From Clostridiaceae bacterium (GTDB taxonomy: Bacteria > Bacillota > Clostridia > Lachnospirales > Lachnospiraceae): 64,000 bases of DNA. The stretch lies in NCBI GenBank assembly GCA_902362865.1, contig CABIYE010000003.1:108895-172894 (forward strand), in the 5' to 3' direction. The notes under the pieces are model-generated. The model made no database searches and was not told the DNA's origin. It saw nothing but the letters and a program-made list of their open reading frames with translations. Both the position numbers and the translations under genes were made by a program. Below are positions 35,650-45,535 of this stretch, in pieces. Numbering within the stretch: the stretch's first letter is position 1; each line of letters starts with the position of its first letter.

Positions 35650-35678
35650 TATAACATGCTTATATTAAAAAGTCTACT
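35650..35678 (-). promoter_or_regulatory. Internal promoter within the polysaccharide cluster
   Basis: On the minus strand, TAGACT (35673-35678), a 17-base spacer and TATACT (35650-35655), with an extended -10 TG. It overlaps the last codons of the flippase gene, about 75 bp upstream of the polymerase-like gene, in the only sizeable gap of the cluster. It would drive the 35574-to-26330 segment separately. Confidence 0.6.
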
Positions 35679-37125
35679 TCCGCAATTTCCCCAGAATCTG
35701 CTTTTCCATCTCCAGAAGAAGCGGCTCCTTCAGGCAGGTAAGAATTACCAGATACACGCCAAAAAAGACACATGCAGAAAGAGCAAGCGCCCAGAATTCC
35801 GACAGCCCCAGCAGCTTGACCGTTCCTGCTGCCGCGCCTGCCACTCCGGCAGTTACCGCAATCTTTCCCACCCTTATTTTCTTAAAAATTTCTTTCACAA
35901 ATTCCCGCAGGACGCTTACCTGTACAAGCAGCACCACAAACTCTGCCGCCAGTGTCCCCATGGCAGCTCCTGCCGCCGCATACCGGGGAATCAGCAGCGC
36001 ATTAAGAAGTAAATCTGTAACGGCTCCTGCGATTTCTGAATAAAGTACGTATTTCTCCTTCCCAAGGGGAACCAGTACCTGAATCCCAAGGATATTCGTA
36101 ATTCCAATAAATAATAAAGTCGGCATAATAATCTGCATTGGTAAGACAGAACCTTCAAAGGCATCTCCCGAGAGAAAGATTACGCCTTCTCTGGCATATA
36201 TCATAAAATACAGCATGAGCGGAACCGCAGCAAGGATTACAAAATCCATGGCCTTTTTCGCCACTTCTTTAAACTTTTCCTTCATTCCCTGCTCAATATA
36301 ATAAGAAGCTCTCGGAAGAAGTACCGTACCCAAAGAAGTAACAATCGATACCAGGATTGTCTTAATCTTCACTGCCGCATTATAATATCCAACATCCGTA
36401 TCCGTCTTCATAAATCCCAGCATCACCGTATCCAGATTCGTATAAATGGTTGTCGAACATGCCATCGCAAAGAAAATCATAATCGCACGGAAATGCCTGG
36501 AAAAATGATAATCTCCCACCGGCTTTATCTCAATAAAATGATGTGCATAAAAAAAGTTCAAAATGTTGGATGCCGATGACGCAAAAATAGAAATAGCGCC
36601 ATAGATCACATAGTCACTCTTTTGATGAACCAGCGCAAACATTGCCAGCAAAGCTATAAACTTAAACAAAATCGAGCGGACAGTAATATAAGTATATTGC
36701 TCCAGCCCTTTATACAGCCATTCCATTCCAATACTGTTAAATAGTATCATCGTACTGACAATCAGAAACAGCTCTTTATCATTCCGCATACGCGGAACAG
36801 TAAAAAGCGCCGCGAAAAACACAAGATATACCAGCACACACATAGCAAGATTGATAATCAAAAGCTCCTGCACTGTCCTGGAAAGTTTTTCCTTGTCATC
36901 CCTGACCTGCGCACAGGCACGAATTCCGTATGTAGGAATACCAAGCTGCGCAAACATGGTAAAATATGTAATAACTGAGATTGCAAAGGACACCTTCCCT
37001 GTCCCTTCCGGCAAAAGAACCCGTGAAACATACGGGAACGTCACCAATGGAAAAATAAAGGAAGACATGGTAAGCACAACATTCATGATAAAATTCAGTT
37101 TTATGGATTTTGTTTTTACTTTCAT
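35674..37125 (-). CDS. Wzx-type oligosaccharide flippase
   Basis: A 483-residue polytopic protein of the polysaccharide transporter (MOP/MATE) superfamily that flips lipid-linked repeat units across the membrane. The N-terminus KLNFIMNVVLTMSSFIFPLVTFPYVSRVL is characteristic, and about 14 helices can be drawn. I use ATG 37125 because an upstream in-frame start at 37233 would overlap the preceding gene. The ribosome site is weak (GAGAAG about 12 bases away). Confidence 0.9.
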   Translation of the reverse strand: MKVKTKSIKLNFIMNVVLTMSSFIFPLVTFPYVSRVLLPEGTGKVSFAISVITYFTMFAQLGIPTYGIRACAQVRDDKEKLSRTVQELLIINLAMCVLVYLVFFAALFTVPRMRNDKELFLIVSTMILFNSIGMEWLYKGLEQYTYITVRSILFKFIALLAMFALVHQKSDYVIYGAISIFASSASNILNFFYAHHFIEIKPVGDYHFSRHFRAIMIFFAMACSTTIYTNLDTVMLGFMKTDTDVGYYNAAVKIKTILVSIVTSLGTVLLPRASYYIEQGMKEKFKEVAKKAMDFVILAAVPLMLYFMIYAREGVIFLSGDAFEGSVLPMQIIMPTLLFIGITNILGIQVLVPLGKEKYVLYSEIAGAVTDLLLNALLIPRYAAAGAAMGTLAAEFVVLLVQVSVLREFVKEIFKKIRVGKIAVTAGVAGAAAGTVKLLGLSEFWALALSACVFFGVYLVILTCLKEPLLLEMEKQILGKLRK

Positions 37126-37157
37126 ATGCAAAAATACTTCTCTTTCTCTCTCGTCTG

Positions 37158-38570
37158 CTAGACAGAGCCTTCCCCCGTAAACATATTTTTCACTGTCAGA
37201 AAAATAATTCTCAGATCCAAACCAATGTTCCATCCATGGATATACTTCATATCCAGCTTCACAACTTCTTCAAAATCAACAATGTCACTCCGGCCGCTTA
37301 CCTGCCACATCCCGGTAAGTCCCGGTTTCGCCGCAAGACGCGCCCGGTGGTGCTGCTCGTACTGCTCATACTCATCCACTGTAGGCGGTCTTGTTCCCAC
37401 AAGGCTCATATCCCCCTTCAGCACATTTAAAAATTGCGGGAATTCATCCAGGGAAGTCCTGCGCATAAAACGGCCGATGGGGATGATTCTGGGATCGTTG
37501 TCCATCTTGAACATCAGTCCCTGCATTTTATTCTGTTCCATCAGTTCCTTCTTCCGTTCTTCCGCATCCGGATACATAGAACGGAATTTGTAGATCTTAA
37601 ACTTACGCCCGCTTCTTCCCACTCTCTCCTGGGAGAAGAAGATCGGTCCCGGGCTCTGGAAATAGATAATCGGTCCAAATATCAGCGTAAGCAGGGCAGT
37701 GAGTACAAGCCCGACGATGCCCCCGGCAATGTCCATTACCCGCTTTACAAACAATTGCCTGGGTTCTGCAAAGCAAATGCTGTTGGTGATTACCTGATAA
37801 TCTACAAAAGTTTCTACAATAGCATGGGTGTTCTCACCTTTTGCCACCCCGATGTTTAAATGAGTGGTAATTCCCATCTCATCACAGGCATCCTGAAATC
37901 TTTTTGCCAGGCGGTCATCTCCGATTGCATCGATAAACACCTCGTCCACCACATGGCTCCTTAAATACTCCGGGGCATTTGCCGCGTCGGAAACCACGGG
38001 AATCCCCCCGATCCGTCCGCCTACCGCCCTGGAGTCGGTCAGGATAATCCCATGGATATAAAACCCGGTATACTTCTTCCTGGTCAGACGTTCCACCGTC
38101 TCTTTCACCTTATTCCTGGTAGAGATAAGAATCAGCGACTGCAGGTACTGCTCGTCCTGCATCCTTTTCCGGATGACTCTCTTCCAGACAAGACGCATAA
38201 ACCATATGAAAATTCCTCCTATCACCCACAACTGCAGGAACACCGCACGTGAGAAAACATCTGAAGTCTTCGTAACGAAGAAATAAGTGAAAACTACCAT
38301 GATAACGGCTGTAACCATGAGAAAAGTCTTCTTAAATTCTTCAAAATATCCCCTGCGCAGAATATTTTTATAATTTTCCAGAAAGAATCCGGCGCAGATC
38401 TGCACCAGCGCTATAATAATCCCCAGATTGCGGTAACGGGAATCCACATAGGGTAATTGCAACCCATGCCGCAGCATAAATGCCGCGATAAATGCGATTT
38501 GAAAACAGAGCACATCTAAAATAATAAAATCCAAATGCTTCTGCCAGATACTCTTCTCTCTTTGGTACAT
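37158..38570 (-). CDS. Initiating sugar-phosphate transferase (WbaP/CpsE-type)
   Basis: A 470-residue polyprenyl glycosylphosphotransferase that places the first sugar-phosphate on undecaprenyl phosphate. It has four N-terminal helices (about 12-130), a nucleotide-binding-like middle domain (about 140-260) and a C-terminal Bac_transf domain (about 272-470). The domain carries the segments YQSPGPIFFSQERVG, IYKFRSM and TSLDEFPQFLNVLKG. This is the long form of the enzyme; a short form is also encoded in the cluster (45532-46227). The sugar is probably glucose-, galactose- or N-acetylated hexose-1-phosphate. Confidence 0.93.
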   Translation of the reverse strand: MYQREKSIWQKHLDFIILDVLCFQIAFIAAFMLRHGLQLPYVDSRYRNLGIIIALVQICAGFFLENYKNILRRGYFEEFKKTFLMVTAVIMVVFTYFFVTKTSDVFSRAVFLQLWVIGGIFIWFMRLVWKRVIRKRMQDEQYLQSLILISTRNKVKETVERLTRKKYTGFYIHGIILTDSRAVGGRIGGIPVVSDAANAPEYLRSHVVDEVFIDAIGDDRLAKRFQDACDEMGITTHLNIGVAKGENTHAIVETFVDYQVITNSICFAEPRQLFVKRVMDIAGGIVGLVLTALLTLIFGPIIYFQSPGPIFFSQERVGRSGRKFKIYKFRSMYPDAEERKKELMEQNKMQGLMFKMDNDPRIIPIGRFMRRTSLDEFPQFLNVLKGDMSLVGTRPPTVDEYEQYEQHHRARLAAKPGLTGMWQVSGRSDIVDFEEVVKLDMKYIHGWNIGLDLRIIFLTVKNMFTGEGSV

Positions 38571-38583
38571 AACAATCCCCTCT

Positions 38584-39621
38584 TTACTCTTTGTTACTTT
38601 CCATTCCGTTCCTCTTTTGTCCCTGACGCATCAGGAAGCGGTATCCCCGGAACCCGGTTTTCCGAAGCAGCCGAAGCGTCCCGCTCTCATGGCCGGACAA
38701 CTCATAGATCCAGCCGCTCTTTTCCTTAAGCTCCCTGTCGAAATCAAGGAATCTCTGCTTATTCTTCTCATCCTCCGCCGGATAGCTCATAAAGATACTG
38801 ATCTGATCTCCCACCATCTGTGCAATCCGCTTTCCCATATAAGCAGCCTTTGCCTGTCCCTCATCTCCGGCATGGTTCCGGTACGCAGAAGCATACTCTG
38901 TCAGGTGCATGATGACATCCATATGATTCTGTATGTGCCTGCGGTACCCTTCCATACTGACGCTCTGAGTTGCAAGTGCCAGACGGTACATATACACATA
39001 CAAGTCAAAATAAGCCACCTTCTCCACATAAGGAAGCGGATACAGGATATACTCCACATCCACATAGAAACAATGTTCATCCAGGCGGATTCGATTCTCC
39101 TTTAAAATACTGCTGCGAATCACAAGGGCATGCATCGGGAGCTGGGTCTTAGACGCCATCTCTTCAAATGTCCAGCGTCCTGATTTCCCGTCTTCCTGAT
39201 TCAAAAGCTCCCGGAAATCCCTGGCCGTCTTTTCTCCCGTCTTGTCATTTACTTCATAATAATTCGTCACAACATAATCTGCATCACAATCTTTCAGCTT
39301 TTCCACCAACGCCTTAAAATCCGGCGTATTCACCCAGTCATCTCCATCCACCACCTTGAAATATTTCCCGGCACACTCTTCAATGCCCCGGTTGATGGTA
39401 GAGCCATGGCCGCCATTTTCCTTTGAGATGACCCGGAATGTGCCCGGATACTGCTTCTCAAATTCTTTCCCGATTAGCGCAGTCCGGTCTTTTGAACCAT
39501 CATCCACAACCAGAACCTCAATATCCTCCAGCACACTCTCTTCCACAAATGATTCCAGCGTCTGCCTGAGAAAACGCTCTACATTATAAGATGGTATCAC
39601 CACCGTCAGTATCTTTTCCAT
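38584..39621 (-). CDS. Family 2 glycosyltransferase
   Basis: A 345-residue GT-A enzyme with VVIPSYNVERFL (about 6-17), VVDDGSKDRT (about 37-46) and the metal-binding VVDGDDWVN (about 90-98). The start ATG 39621 has GGAGG five bases upstream and is preferred over GTG 39633. A long C-terminal region (about 220-345) lacks helices typical of processive synthases, so it likely adds a single sugar. Specificity is unknown. Confidence 0.9.
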   Translation of the reverse strand: MEKILTVVIPSYNVERFLRQTLESFVEESVLEDIEVLVVDDGSKDRTALIGKEFEKQYPGTFRVISKENGGHGSTINRGIEECAGKYFKVVDGDDWVNTPDFKALVEKLKDCDADYVVTNYYEVNDKTGEKTARDFRELLNQEDGKSGRWTFEEMASKTQLPMHALVIRSSILKENRIRLDEHCFYVDVEYILYPLPYVEKVAYFDLYVYMYRLALATQSVSMEGYRRHIQNHMDVIMHLTEYASAYRNHAGDEGQAKAAYMGKRIAQMVGDQISIFMSYPAEDEKNKQRFLDFDRELKEKSGWIYELSGHESGTLRLLRKTGFRGYRFLMRQGQKRNGMESNKE

Positions 39622-39639
39622 AGCTTCCTCCACTTTTAT

Positions 39640-40647
39640 CTATTTCCCACGCAGCAGGTCTGCGCGCTTCCTGAGCCAGGACAGCATCCTTACCGCTCCG
39701 TATAATTTTCTTCTTATCAGCCAGAGAATCAGCTTATCTTTCTTAGAAAGCCATTCCCTCACATAATGGTTCTTGTCTGCCTCCGGGAAATGCCGGAACA
39801 CGTACTCGCCGAAACGCTCCAAATAAGGATTCCCCGGCTCGTAATACAGCACTTCCTTGGTTGGTACGAAAAATACCTGCTCAAATGCCAGGTACTCCAG
39901 CTCTCTCCTGAATCCGGCATACGCCCCCTGTTTTTGAAAATACCGCAGGATATCCTCCATGGCGGCAGTCCGTTCCCGATAGCTTTTCGCAAAGTTCTTA
40001 CTCCGCATAATAGAACCATCATGTAAAACATAATAGTACAGCGGATCGCTGTCTAAGTACACCACTTTCTCCGCTTTCAGCATAAGCTGGGGCGTAAGAG
40101 TCAGATCTTCATAATTGCGTCCAGACGGGTAACGAAGCCCTGTCTTCTCCCAGAAAGCTTTCCGGTACAATTTATTACATGGGCTGGGAGAGGCAACCAG
40201 TAACTCCGGATTCGTATTCACATTTATTACCCGGTCTCTGGGGACCTGCATACTCCATCTGTCCTGTCTTCCGGTAGATTCCTCAATCTCTGTAAAATCA
40301 AACACTACCAGGTCAGCTTCATACTTTTTGGCTCCCGCCACTGCGTGTTCCACACAGTCCGGTGCCAGGAAATCATCGCCGTCCACATACATCAGATACG
40401 TGCCTTTTGCTTCTTTAAGCCCCAGGTTCCTCACATCGGCAATGCCGCCGTTCTCCTTATGAATCACCCGGATACGCCCGTCCTCCCGTGCATACCGGTC
40501 ACAGATTGCTCCACCGGCATCCTGGGAACCATCGTCAATCAGAAGAATTTCCATATCCCCGAAGGTCTGCCCGGCAATACTTTTTATGCAGTCTTCTACA
40601 TATCTCTCCACATTATAAATTGCTGCGATGACGCTGACTAATGGCAT
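39640..40647 (-). CDS. Family 2 glycosyltransferase
   Basis: A 335-residue GT-A enzyme with VIAAIYNVERYVEDC (about 6-20), LIDDGSQDAGG (about 35-45) and YVDGDDFLAPD (about 89-99). AAGGAGG precedes ATG 40647. It overlaps the upstream GT4 gene by 10 bp. It resembles the other GT2 enzymes of the cluster but is not a recent duplicate of them. Specificity is unknown. Confidence 0.9.
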   Translation of the reverse strand: MPLVSVIAAIYNVERYVEDCIKSIAGQTFGDMEILLIDDGSQDAGGAICDRYAREDGRIRVIHKENGGIADVRNLGLKEAKGTYLMYVDGDDFLAPDCVEHAVAGAKKYEADLVVFDFTEIEESTGRQDRWSMQVPRDRVINVNTNPELLVASPSPCNKLYRKAFWEKTGLRYPSGRNYEDLTLTPQLMLKAEKVVYLDSDPLYYYVLHDGSIMRSKNFAKSYRERTAAMEDILRYFQKQGAYAGFRRELEYLAFEQVFFVPTKEVLYYEPGNPYLERFGEYVFRHFPEADKNHYVREWLSKKDKLILWLIRRKLYGAVRMLSWLRKRADLLRGK

Positions 40648-41744
40648 ACAATCCTCCTTAGCTGCTCTGTCTGTATCTCAAGATCATAGTTCTTTGCTTC
40701 TTTTAGCAGCTTCACCTGTTCTCTGTCATACTCCCGGTGTTCTGCAATAAACTGCGCCCACCGCTTCGGTCCTGCTTTCAGGTCAAGAAAATAGCAGTGA
40801 TCCTGAATCTTCGTCTCCGGCGTAATGCTGCTGCTTAAGACGCATGGAAGCTTCGTGCTCTGTGCCTCTACCCCTACCACCGGCAGCCCTTCAAACCGGG
40901 ACGGCAGAAGGAATACATCCATCGCCTGATACAACCTGTCCGCATCTTCCCGGAACCCAAGGAACTTAACAGCATCCTCCAGCTCTTTTTCCTTCACTCT
41001 TCTCCGTATAGCATCCAGTTGGACACCTTTCCCGGCAAGAAGCAGCACTGCATCATTCTCCAGCTTATATAACTGTTCAAATACATCTATTAGAAAAGGG
41101 TAATTTTTCTGGTAGCAAAAGTTCCCGATGCTTCCCACCACGAACTTCCCTTCCACGCCAAGACCGGCTCTCATTTCTTTCCGCCAGTCGGGATGGTACT
41201 GATATTTTCTTCGGTCCACCGCATTATATATCACCTCAAAACGATCGGATTCTACAATCTTTCCGGGGAAAAGCCACCTTCCCGCCTTCACCGAACAGCC
41301 ATAGAACCTGGTCCCGGCACGCCAGCAGAACGCCTTGCAAATCCGGTGGGCTACATTGTAAACCAGGCGCTGCACACTGCTCTCACAGTCGTTACCACTG
41401 GAATGACTATGTATGGCACGCTCCCTCACTTTCATGTGTTTTGCCGCAAATGCCGCCACACAGTCAATCGCTGTGGACACATTCAAGTACACCATGTCAT
41501 ACTGCTTTCTTCTTAAAATAGCGCACACCTGCCGGAACTGCTTCACCGGATGCTTAAGCCCTGCCACCGCATAAATCTCCGACCGGTAAGCTCTCAGGTA
41601 TGTCTCTAATCCTTTGTCTACTTTATCTGTAAGAAAATCTATTTCCACATCCTGATCCTGTACGGCTTCCAGAAAATTCAGAAGATAGCGGTCAATTCCT
41701 CCGCCTTTTCCGTCCATGATAAATCCTACTAATACTCGTTTCAT
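40638..41744 (-). CDS. Family 4 glycosyltransferase
   Basis: A 368-residue GT-B enzyme: GGIDRYLLNFLEAVQ near the N-terminus, an IGNFCYQKNYPFLIDVF segment (about 192-208) and the E-x7-E region FLLPSRFEGLPVVGVEAQ (about 272-289). Its ATG overlaps the stop of the upstream O-antigen ligase-like gene by 4 bp (ATGA), so the pair is coupled. Sugar specificity is unknown. Confidence 0.9.
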   Translation of the reverse strand: MKRVLVGFIMDGKGGGIDRYLLNFLEAVQDQDVEIDFLTDKVDKGLETYLRAYRSEIYAVAGLKHPVKQFRQVCAILRRKQYDMVYLNVSTAIDCVAAFAAKHMKVRERAIHSHSSGNDCESSVQRLVYNVAHRICKAFCWRAGTRFYGCSVKAGRWLFPGKIVESDRFEVIYNAVDRRKYQYHPDWRKEMRAGLGVEGKFVVGSIGNFCYQKNYPFLIDVFEQLYKLENDAVLLLAGKGVQLDAIRRRVKEKELEDAVKFLGFREDADRLYQAMDVFLLPSRFEGLPVVGVEAQSTKLPCVLSSSITPETKIQDHCYFLDLKAGPKRWAQFIAEHREYDREQVKLLKEAKNYDLEIQTEQLRRIVCH

Positions 41745-43189
41745 ACCGTCTGCTCATCCTCCGTCAACTGACAGATTCTCATAAGATACCCCAAAAACAG
41801 CCAGAAGCAGAAATTCTGGGGTGCATTTACATAGAAAATAAAGGACAGGAATGTAACCGCCGCTCCCAGGGAAGCCACCGCTGCAAAAGCAAGTGTCCCT
41901 TCCTTCCTGTCTTCCACTCTGATCCTTCCGGCTCTGCGCACTATCATAACACAGATATTCACAAAAAGCGCCAGAAAAATCAGGATACCAACAATTCCCT
42001 GACTCACCAGAATATCCAGTTCCAGATTATGCAAAGAATCGTACTGCCCTTCCTGTTCATTGTTCACCAGATAATTGTCCGGGAAATGCTCCAAGGTATA
42101 GGGTACGATGTTGCGGAATCCCACACCGATAATCGGTGATGAAGCCACAATCTCAAGTCCGTCCTTCCAGATAGAAAGCCGTCCGTTGCTATAGTCCTCC
42201 GTAATATCCTGCTCCCGCAGGTTCGGCTCTTTTTTTATCGTATTTCCGACTGTATTTTTCGAGGTGCTATTCGCTGTATTTTTTTGTGCGTTTTTCTCCG
42301 CAGCTTCTCTCTTTGTCTTTTCATTCAGCTGCACCACAATCTTTTCGTCTATGGGCTGATAAAGCGTCTTCACCCCAAAGGTTCCTGCTGCCAGCACAAG
42401 GGTAAATCCCACAACGCCTGCTACTCTGACAAGGGCTTTTCTTCCCGCAGCCCCTCTGTTTACAAATACCCAGAACAGACCGCCGCACAAAAGCCCTGCC
42501 GCCAGCCCTACAATTCCGGTTCTGGAGTCAGAAAGAACTATATAAATATAATTTATAATAAATACCAAAAAAAGCAATACTTTTTTCCATATTTTTTTAA
42601 TATCTGCCAGAAAATAAAGCAGCATAAATAAAGCAATCATGGTAATCGTCGCCCCGTGGTTCGGATCATCGTAAATTCCCCACAGGCGGTTCCACCGGTA
42701 GCCGATTACATGAAAGTTCCCGGCCTTATCCTGAAATTCATACATTCTGCCCCAGTATACCATACTCAGGCTGACAAGATTTGCCACTGTACAATATAAG
42801 ATATAGATTCCCGCCAGACATCTCATTTCCCTCCGGATTTCTTCCCGGGACATGTCAAATGCACTGGCATATACGATAATCAGAGGAATCAACAGCCAGA
42901 TAAGTCCTTTCACATTCTCCACCAGCCCGTAGGAAATGTGGGCGGCAGCGCTTACACAGTAGCTCACGACGAACGCCAGCAAAAGAAAACGGTTATGAAC
43001 CCTCCGATAACGCTTATAAAAAACGCCCATCCAGAGAATCAATACAGCCCCCAGCGCTGTAATCACGTAGGAGGCAAGGTTCATCCACCCTTTTGCATTG
43101 ACAAAAGAATTGAATGCCAGCAAAAGGTATATCAGATAAAGGATTTTAAATCCAAATATAGCTTTTTTTAATTGATTCGTTCCTAACAT
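41741..43189 (-). CDS. O-antigen ligase/polymerase-family (Wzy_C) membrane protein
   Basis: A 482-residue integral membrane protein with about eleven helices and a large external loop (about 275-385) rich in Lys, Asn and Thr. The Wzy_C-type signature GVGFRNIVPYTLEHFPDN and the following LHNLELDILVSQGIVG segment are visible. The family polymerises or ligates lipid-linked glycans. ATG 43189 is preferred because GGGAG lies nine bases before it; the upstream ATG 43198 overlaps that site. It is the second polymerase-like gene of the cluster. Confidence 0.88.
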   Translation of the reverse strand: MLGTNQLKKAIFGFKILYLIYLLLAFNSFVNAKGWMNLASYVITALGAVLILWMGVFYKRYRRVHNRFLLLAFVVSYCVSAAAHISYGLVENVKGLIWLLIPLIIVYASAFDMSREEIRREMRCLAGIYILYCTVANLVSLSMVYWGRMYEFQDKAGNFHVIGYRWNRLWGIYDDPNHGATITMIALFMLLYFLADIKKIWKKVLLFLVFIINYIYIVLSDSRTGIVGLAAGLLCGGLFWVFVNRGAAGRKALVRVAGVVGFTLVLAAGTFGVKTLYQPIDEKIVVQLNEKTKREAAEKNAQKNTANSTSKNTVGNTIKKEPNLREQDITEDYSNGRLSIWKDGLEIVASSPIIGVGFRNIVPYTLEHFPDNYLVNNEQEGQYDSLHNLELDILVSQGIVGILIFLALFVNICVMIVRRAGRIRVEDRKEGTLAFAAVASLGAAVTFLSFIFYVNAPQNFCFWLFLGYLMRICQLTEDEQTV

Positions 43190-43194
43190 ATCTA

Positions 43195-44268
43195 TCATCT
43201 CCCTGCTTTCACTTTTGAATAAACCATCGGCAGTTTATTCCGGATCATATACACCATTCTCCCCATCATCAGGCAGACTGCCGTATTTTTCTGCCGCAGC
43301 AAAAACAGCAGAATAGAAAGCGCCCTGCTGTCTTTTGCCTTCGCCGCGGGAATCAGCTCCAGGAACAGTTTCTGCTCAAACAATCTCCGGCACCATCTGC
43401 GCCGTGCGGCATGGTTCATACCGGATTTTCTGTCGCAGTTTCTCTGAAGCGCAGACAGGATATACCGGGCGTACAGGCTTCCCAGGATTCCTTTCACCTC
43501 TTCACTGCACAAATTCCAGTAACGGTACTGGTTGTATAATAATTCGATTCTCTTCTTATGAAATTTAAAATATTCCGGCACAAACTCACAAGTCAGGCTT
43601 CCTTCCATCCGCTTCGCATAGTGATAGGGACAGAACGATAAAATATTGAGCGAATCGATATCCATACAGTATTCCACATTAAATTGGATGTCTTCGATAA
43701 ATTTGGCTTTTTCATAGTCTTCAAAGCGAAAACTTCCGTTTTTCAAATACTCCAAATCATAAACCTTATTCCACGGATAACCATAAAGAGTCTCCCTTTC
43801 CAGATAAATCATCTCCGGTCTCAGCTCTTCCTTTGATGAAAAATATCGTTCCTCATGAAACACCCTGCGGCTGTACTGTAACTGTCCCCCCGCATTATAA
43901 TATTCTTCCGCCAGCCCAAAGACCGTAAGCTTCGCCGGGTTCTTCTGCAGGGATTCCCACACTTTCTGAAGAAGCTGCGGGTCTACCCGGTCGTCTGCAT
44001 CCACAAACCACAGATACTTTCCGGAAGCCTCTGAAATTCCTCTGTTGCGTGCCGCGCTGACACCGTCATTTCGTTCCATACAGACGAGCCGGATTCGGGA
44101 ATCCTTCTCTTCTGCCGCCGATACAATCTCCCTGGTTCCATCCTCAGAGCAGTCATCTACCACAACCAGCTCCCAGTCAGTAAAGGTCTGTCTCCGGATC
44201 CCTTCTAACATCTCCGTGATATATTTTTCTCCATTATACACCGGCATCACAATACTAAAAAATGACAT
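43195..44268 (-). CDS. Family 2 glycosyltransferase
   Basis: A 357-residue GT-A enzyme with IVMPVYNGEKYI (about 6-17), VVDDCSEDGTRE (about 35-46) and WFVDADDRVDPQ (about 87-98). GGAAGG before ATG 44268 decides the start; a longer frame to 44313 would run into the upstream gene. The adjacent GT4 gene stops just one base before the start codon. Specificity is unknown. Confidence 0.9.
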   Translation of the reverse strand: MSFFSIVMPVYNGEKYITEMLEGIRRQTFTDWELVVVDDCSEDGTREIVSAAEEKDSRIRLVCMERNDGVSAARNRGISEASGKYLWFVDADDRVDPQLLQKVWESLQKNPAKLTVFGLAEEYYNAGGQLQYSRRVFHEERYFSSKEELRPEMIYLERETLYGYPWNKVYDLEYLKNGSFRFEDYEKAKFIEDIQFNVEYCMDIDSLNILSFCPYHYAKRMEGSLTCEFVPEYFKFHKKRIELLYNQYRYWNLCSEEVKGILGSLYARYILSALQRNCDRKSGMNHAARRRWCRRLFEQKLFLELIPAAKAKDSRALSILLFLLRQKNTAVCLMMGRMVYMIRNKLPMVYSKVKAGR

Positions 44269-44269
44269 T

Positions 44270-45535
44270 TTACTTTCCTTCCATATCCTTGTCTTTCTCT
44301 GTAAGTTCTGCAATCAGCCGTTCAATCTTCTTATATGACTGCGGACGGTCAAACTGCTCCCGGGCAACTTTTCTTGCCTTAAGTCCCATTTCCTGACGCT
44401 TCTCCTCATTTTCATACAAGTCTTCAATCGCATCCGCAAGAATTTCTGCATCCTCCGGCATAATATTTACTCCAAATCCCTCTGTCTCTACCTTAGCGCG
44501 GAACTCCGGGCTCATGCAAGTATTAATCATAGGCTTTCCTGCTGCCAGATAATCTCCGATTTTCGTAACAATACTCTGTGGCGCCTTCTTCACAAAAGAA
44601 TTCACCAGTATGTCTGATTTTTTCAAATACGCCGCCATCTTGTCGTACGGCACATACCCCACAAATTCTATATTGTAAATCTGTCTTGTTCTTACCAGCT
44701 CTTCCAGCTCCGCTTTCGTAGGGCCACCGCCTAATATCTTAATGCGGATATCCCCATATCCCCGGTTCGCCAGCTCTTCGCCTGCAAGAATCAACGTACG
44801 GATATCGTAACTGGTTCCGAGCGTTCCGGCATAAGATACCCAGAATTCCCGATCAAGTTTGGATATGCTCTCCGCATTTTCGCTGGCACCCTTATCAAAC
44901 TTCTTAAGTTCATTTCCTACATATACCGTCACCTTAGGCACCTGACGCTGCTGGTTCTGAAACGGCCGATCCCGGTATTCATCCGATGTTCCTACCACAC
45001 CGGACACAAGAGAATACACCTTCTCCGCATCTCTCTGCAGAGGACGGAACAGGATATCACTGATTACGGGAACATCCAGCACCATCCGCATTGCCTCCGG
45101 CCACAGATCGTTGACGTCCGCCACAAAAGGAATCCCCTGATTTCTGGCATATTCGGCTGCCGCCAGTGCTACATCATTGGGTGGAATCTCGGCATAAATC
45201 AGGTCATAATCCTTCCCGTCCGCCGGCTTTTCTTCCAACATTTTTCTCAGATTCTTCGCCGCCTTTCTGTGGCTGATGATACGGGCAGGATCCACATTCT
45301 TCTTATAGCCCGGTTCTTCTATAAAACGAAGGCCGAAAGAATAGGTCCCTTTCTTTATATCTTCTGCAATTGCCTCCAGATTACGCTGTGCTTTTTCCCA
45401 ATGCTGGAAGGTTGTCGTAATCAGATCTACCTGATATCCGGCTTTCACCAGAAAATCCGCAAGATAGCCGAATCTTGTATATCCTTTCTCTCCCTTTAAT
45501 TTCACACCCATTGTAAGGATTGCGATCTTCTTCAT
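44270..45535 (-). CDS. Family 4 glycosyltransferase (WbuB-like)
   Basis: A 421-residue GT-B enzyme with a Glyco_transf_4-type N-terminal half (YTRFGYLADFLVKAGYQVDL) and a C-terminal GT4 half (KILGGGPTKAEL, NIEFVGYVPYDKMAAYL). The usual E-x7-E near SIVTKIGDYLAAGKPMI is altered, as in WbuB-type amino-sugar transferases. GGAGG precedes ATG 45535. It overlaps the start of the short priming transferase gene by 4 bp. It may add the second sugar, often fucosamine-type, but this is inference. Confidence 0.86.
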   Translation of the reverse strand: MKKIAILTMGVKLKGEKGYTRFGYLADFLVKAGYQVDLITTTFQHWEKAQRNLEAIAEDIKKGTYSFGLRFIEEPGYKKNVDPARIISHRKAAKNLRKMLEEKPADGKDYDLIYAEIPPNDVALAAAEYARNQGIPFVADVNDLWPEAMRMVLDVPVISDILFRPLQRDAEKVYSLVSGVVGTSDEYRDRPFQNQQRQVPKVTVYVGNELKKFDKGASENAESISKLDREFWVSYAGTLGTSYDIRTLILAGEELANRGYGDIRIKILGGGPTKAELEELVRTRQIYNIEFVGYVPYDKMAAYLKKSDILVNSFVKKAPQSIVTKIGDYLAAGKPMINTCMSPEFRAKVETEGFGVNIMPEDAEILADAIEDLYENEEKRQEMGLKARKVAREQFDRPQSYKKIERLIAELTEKDKDMEGK

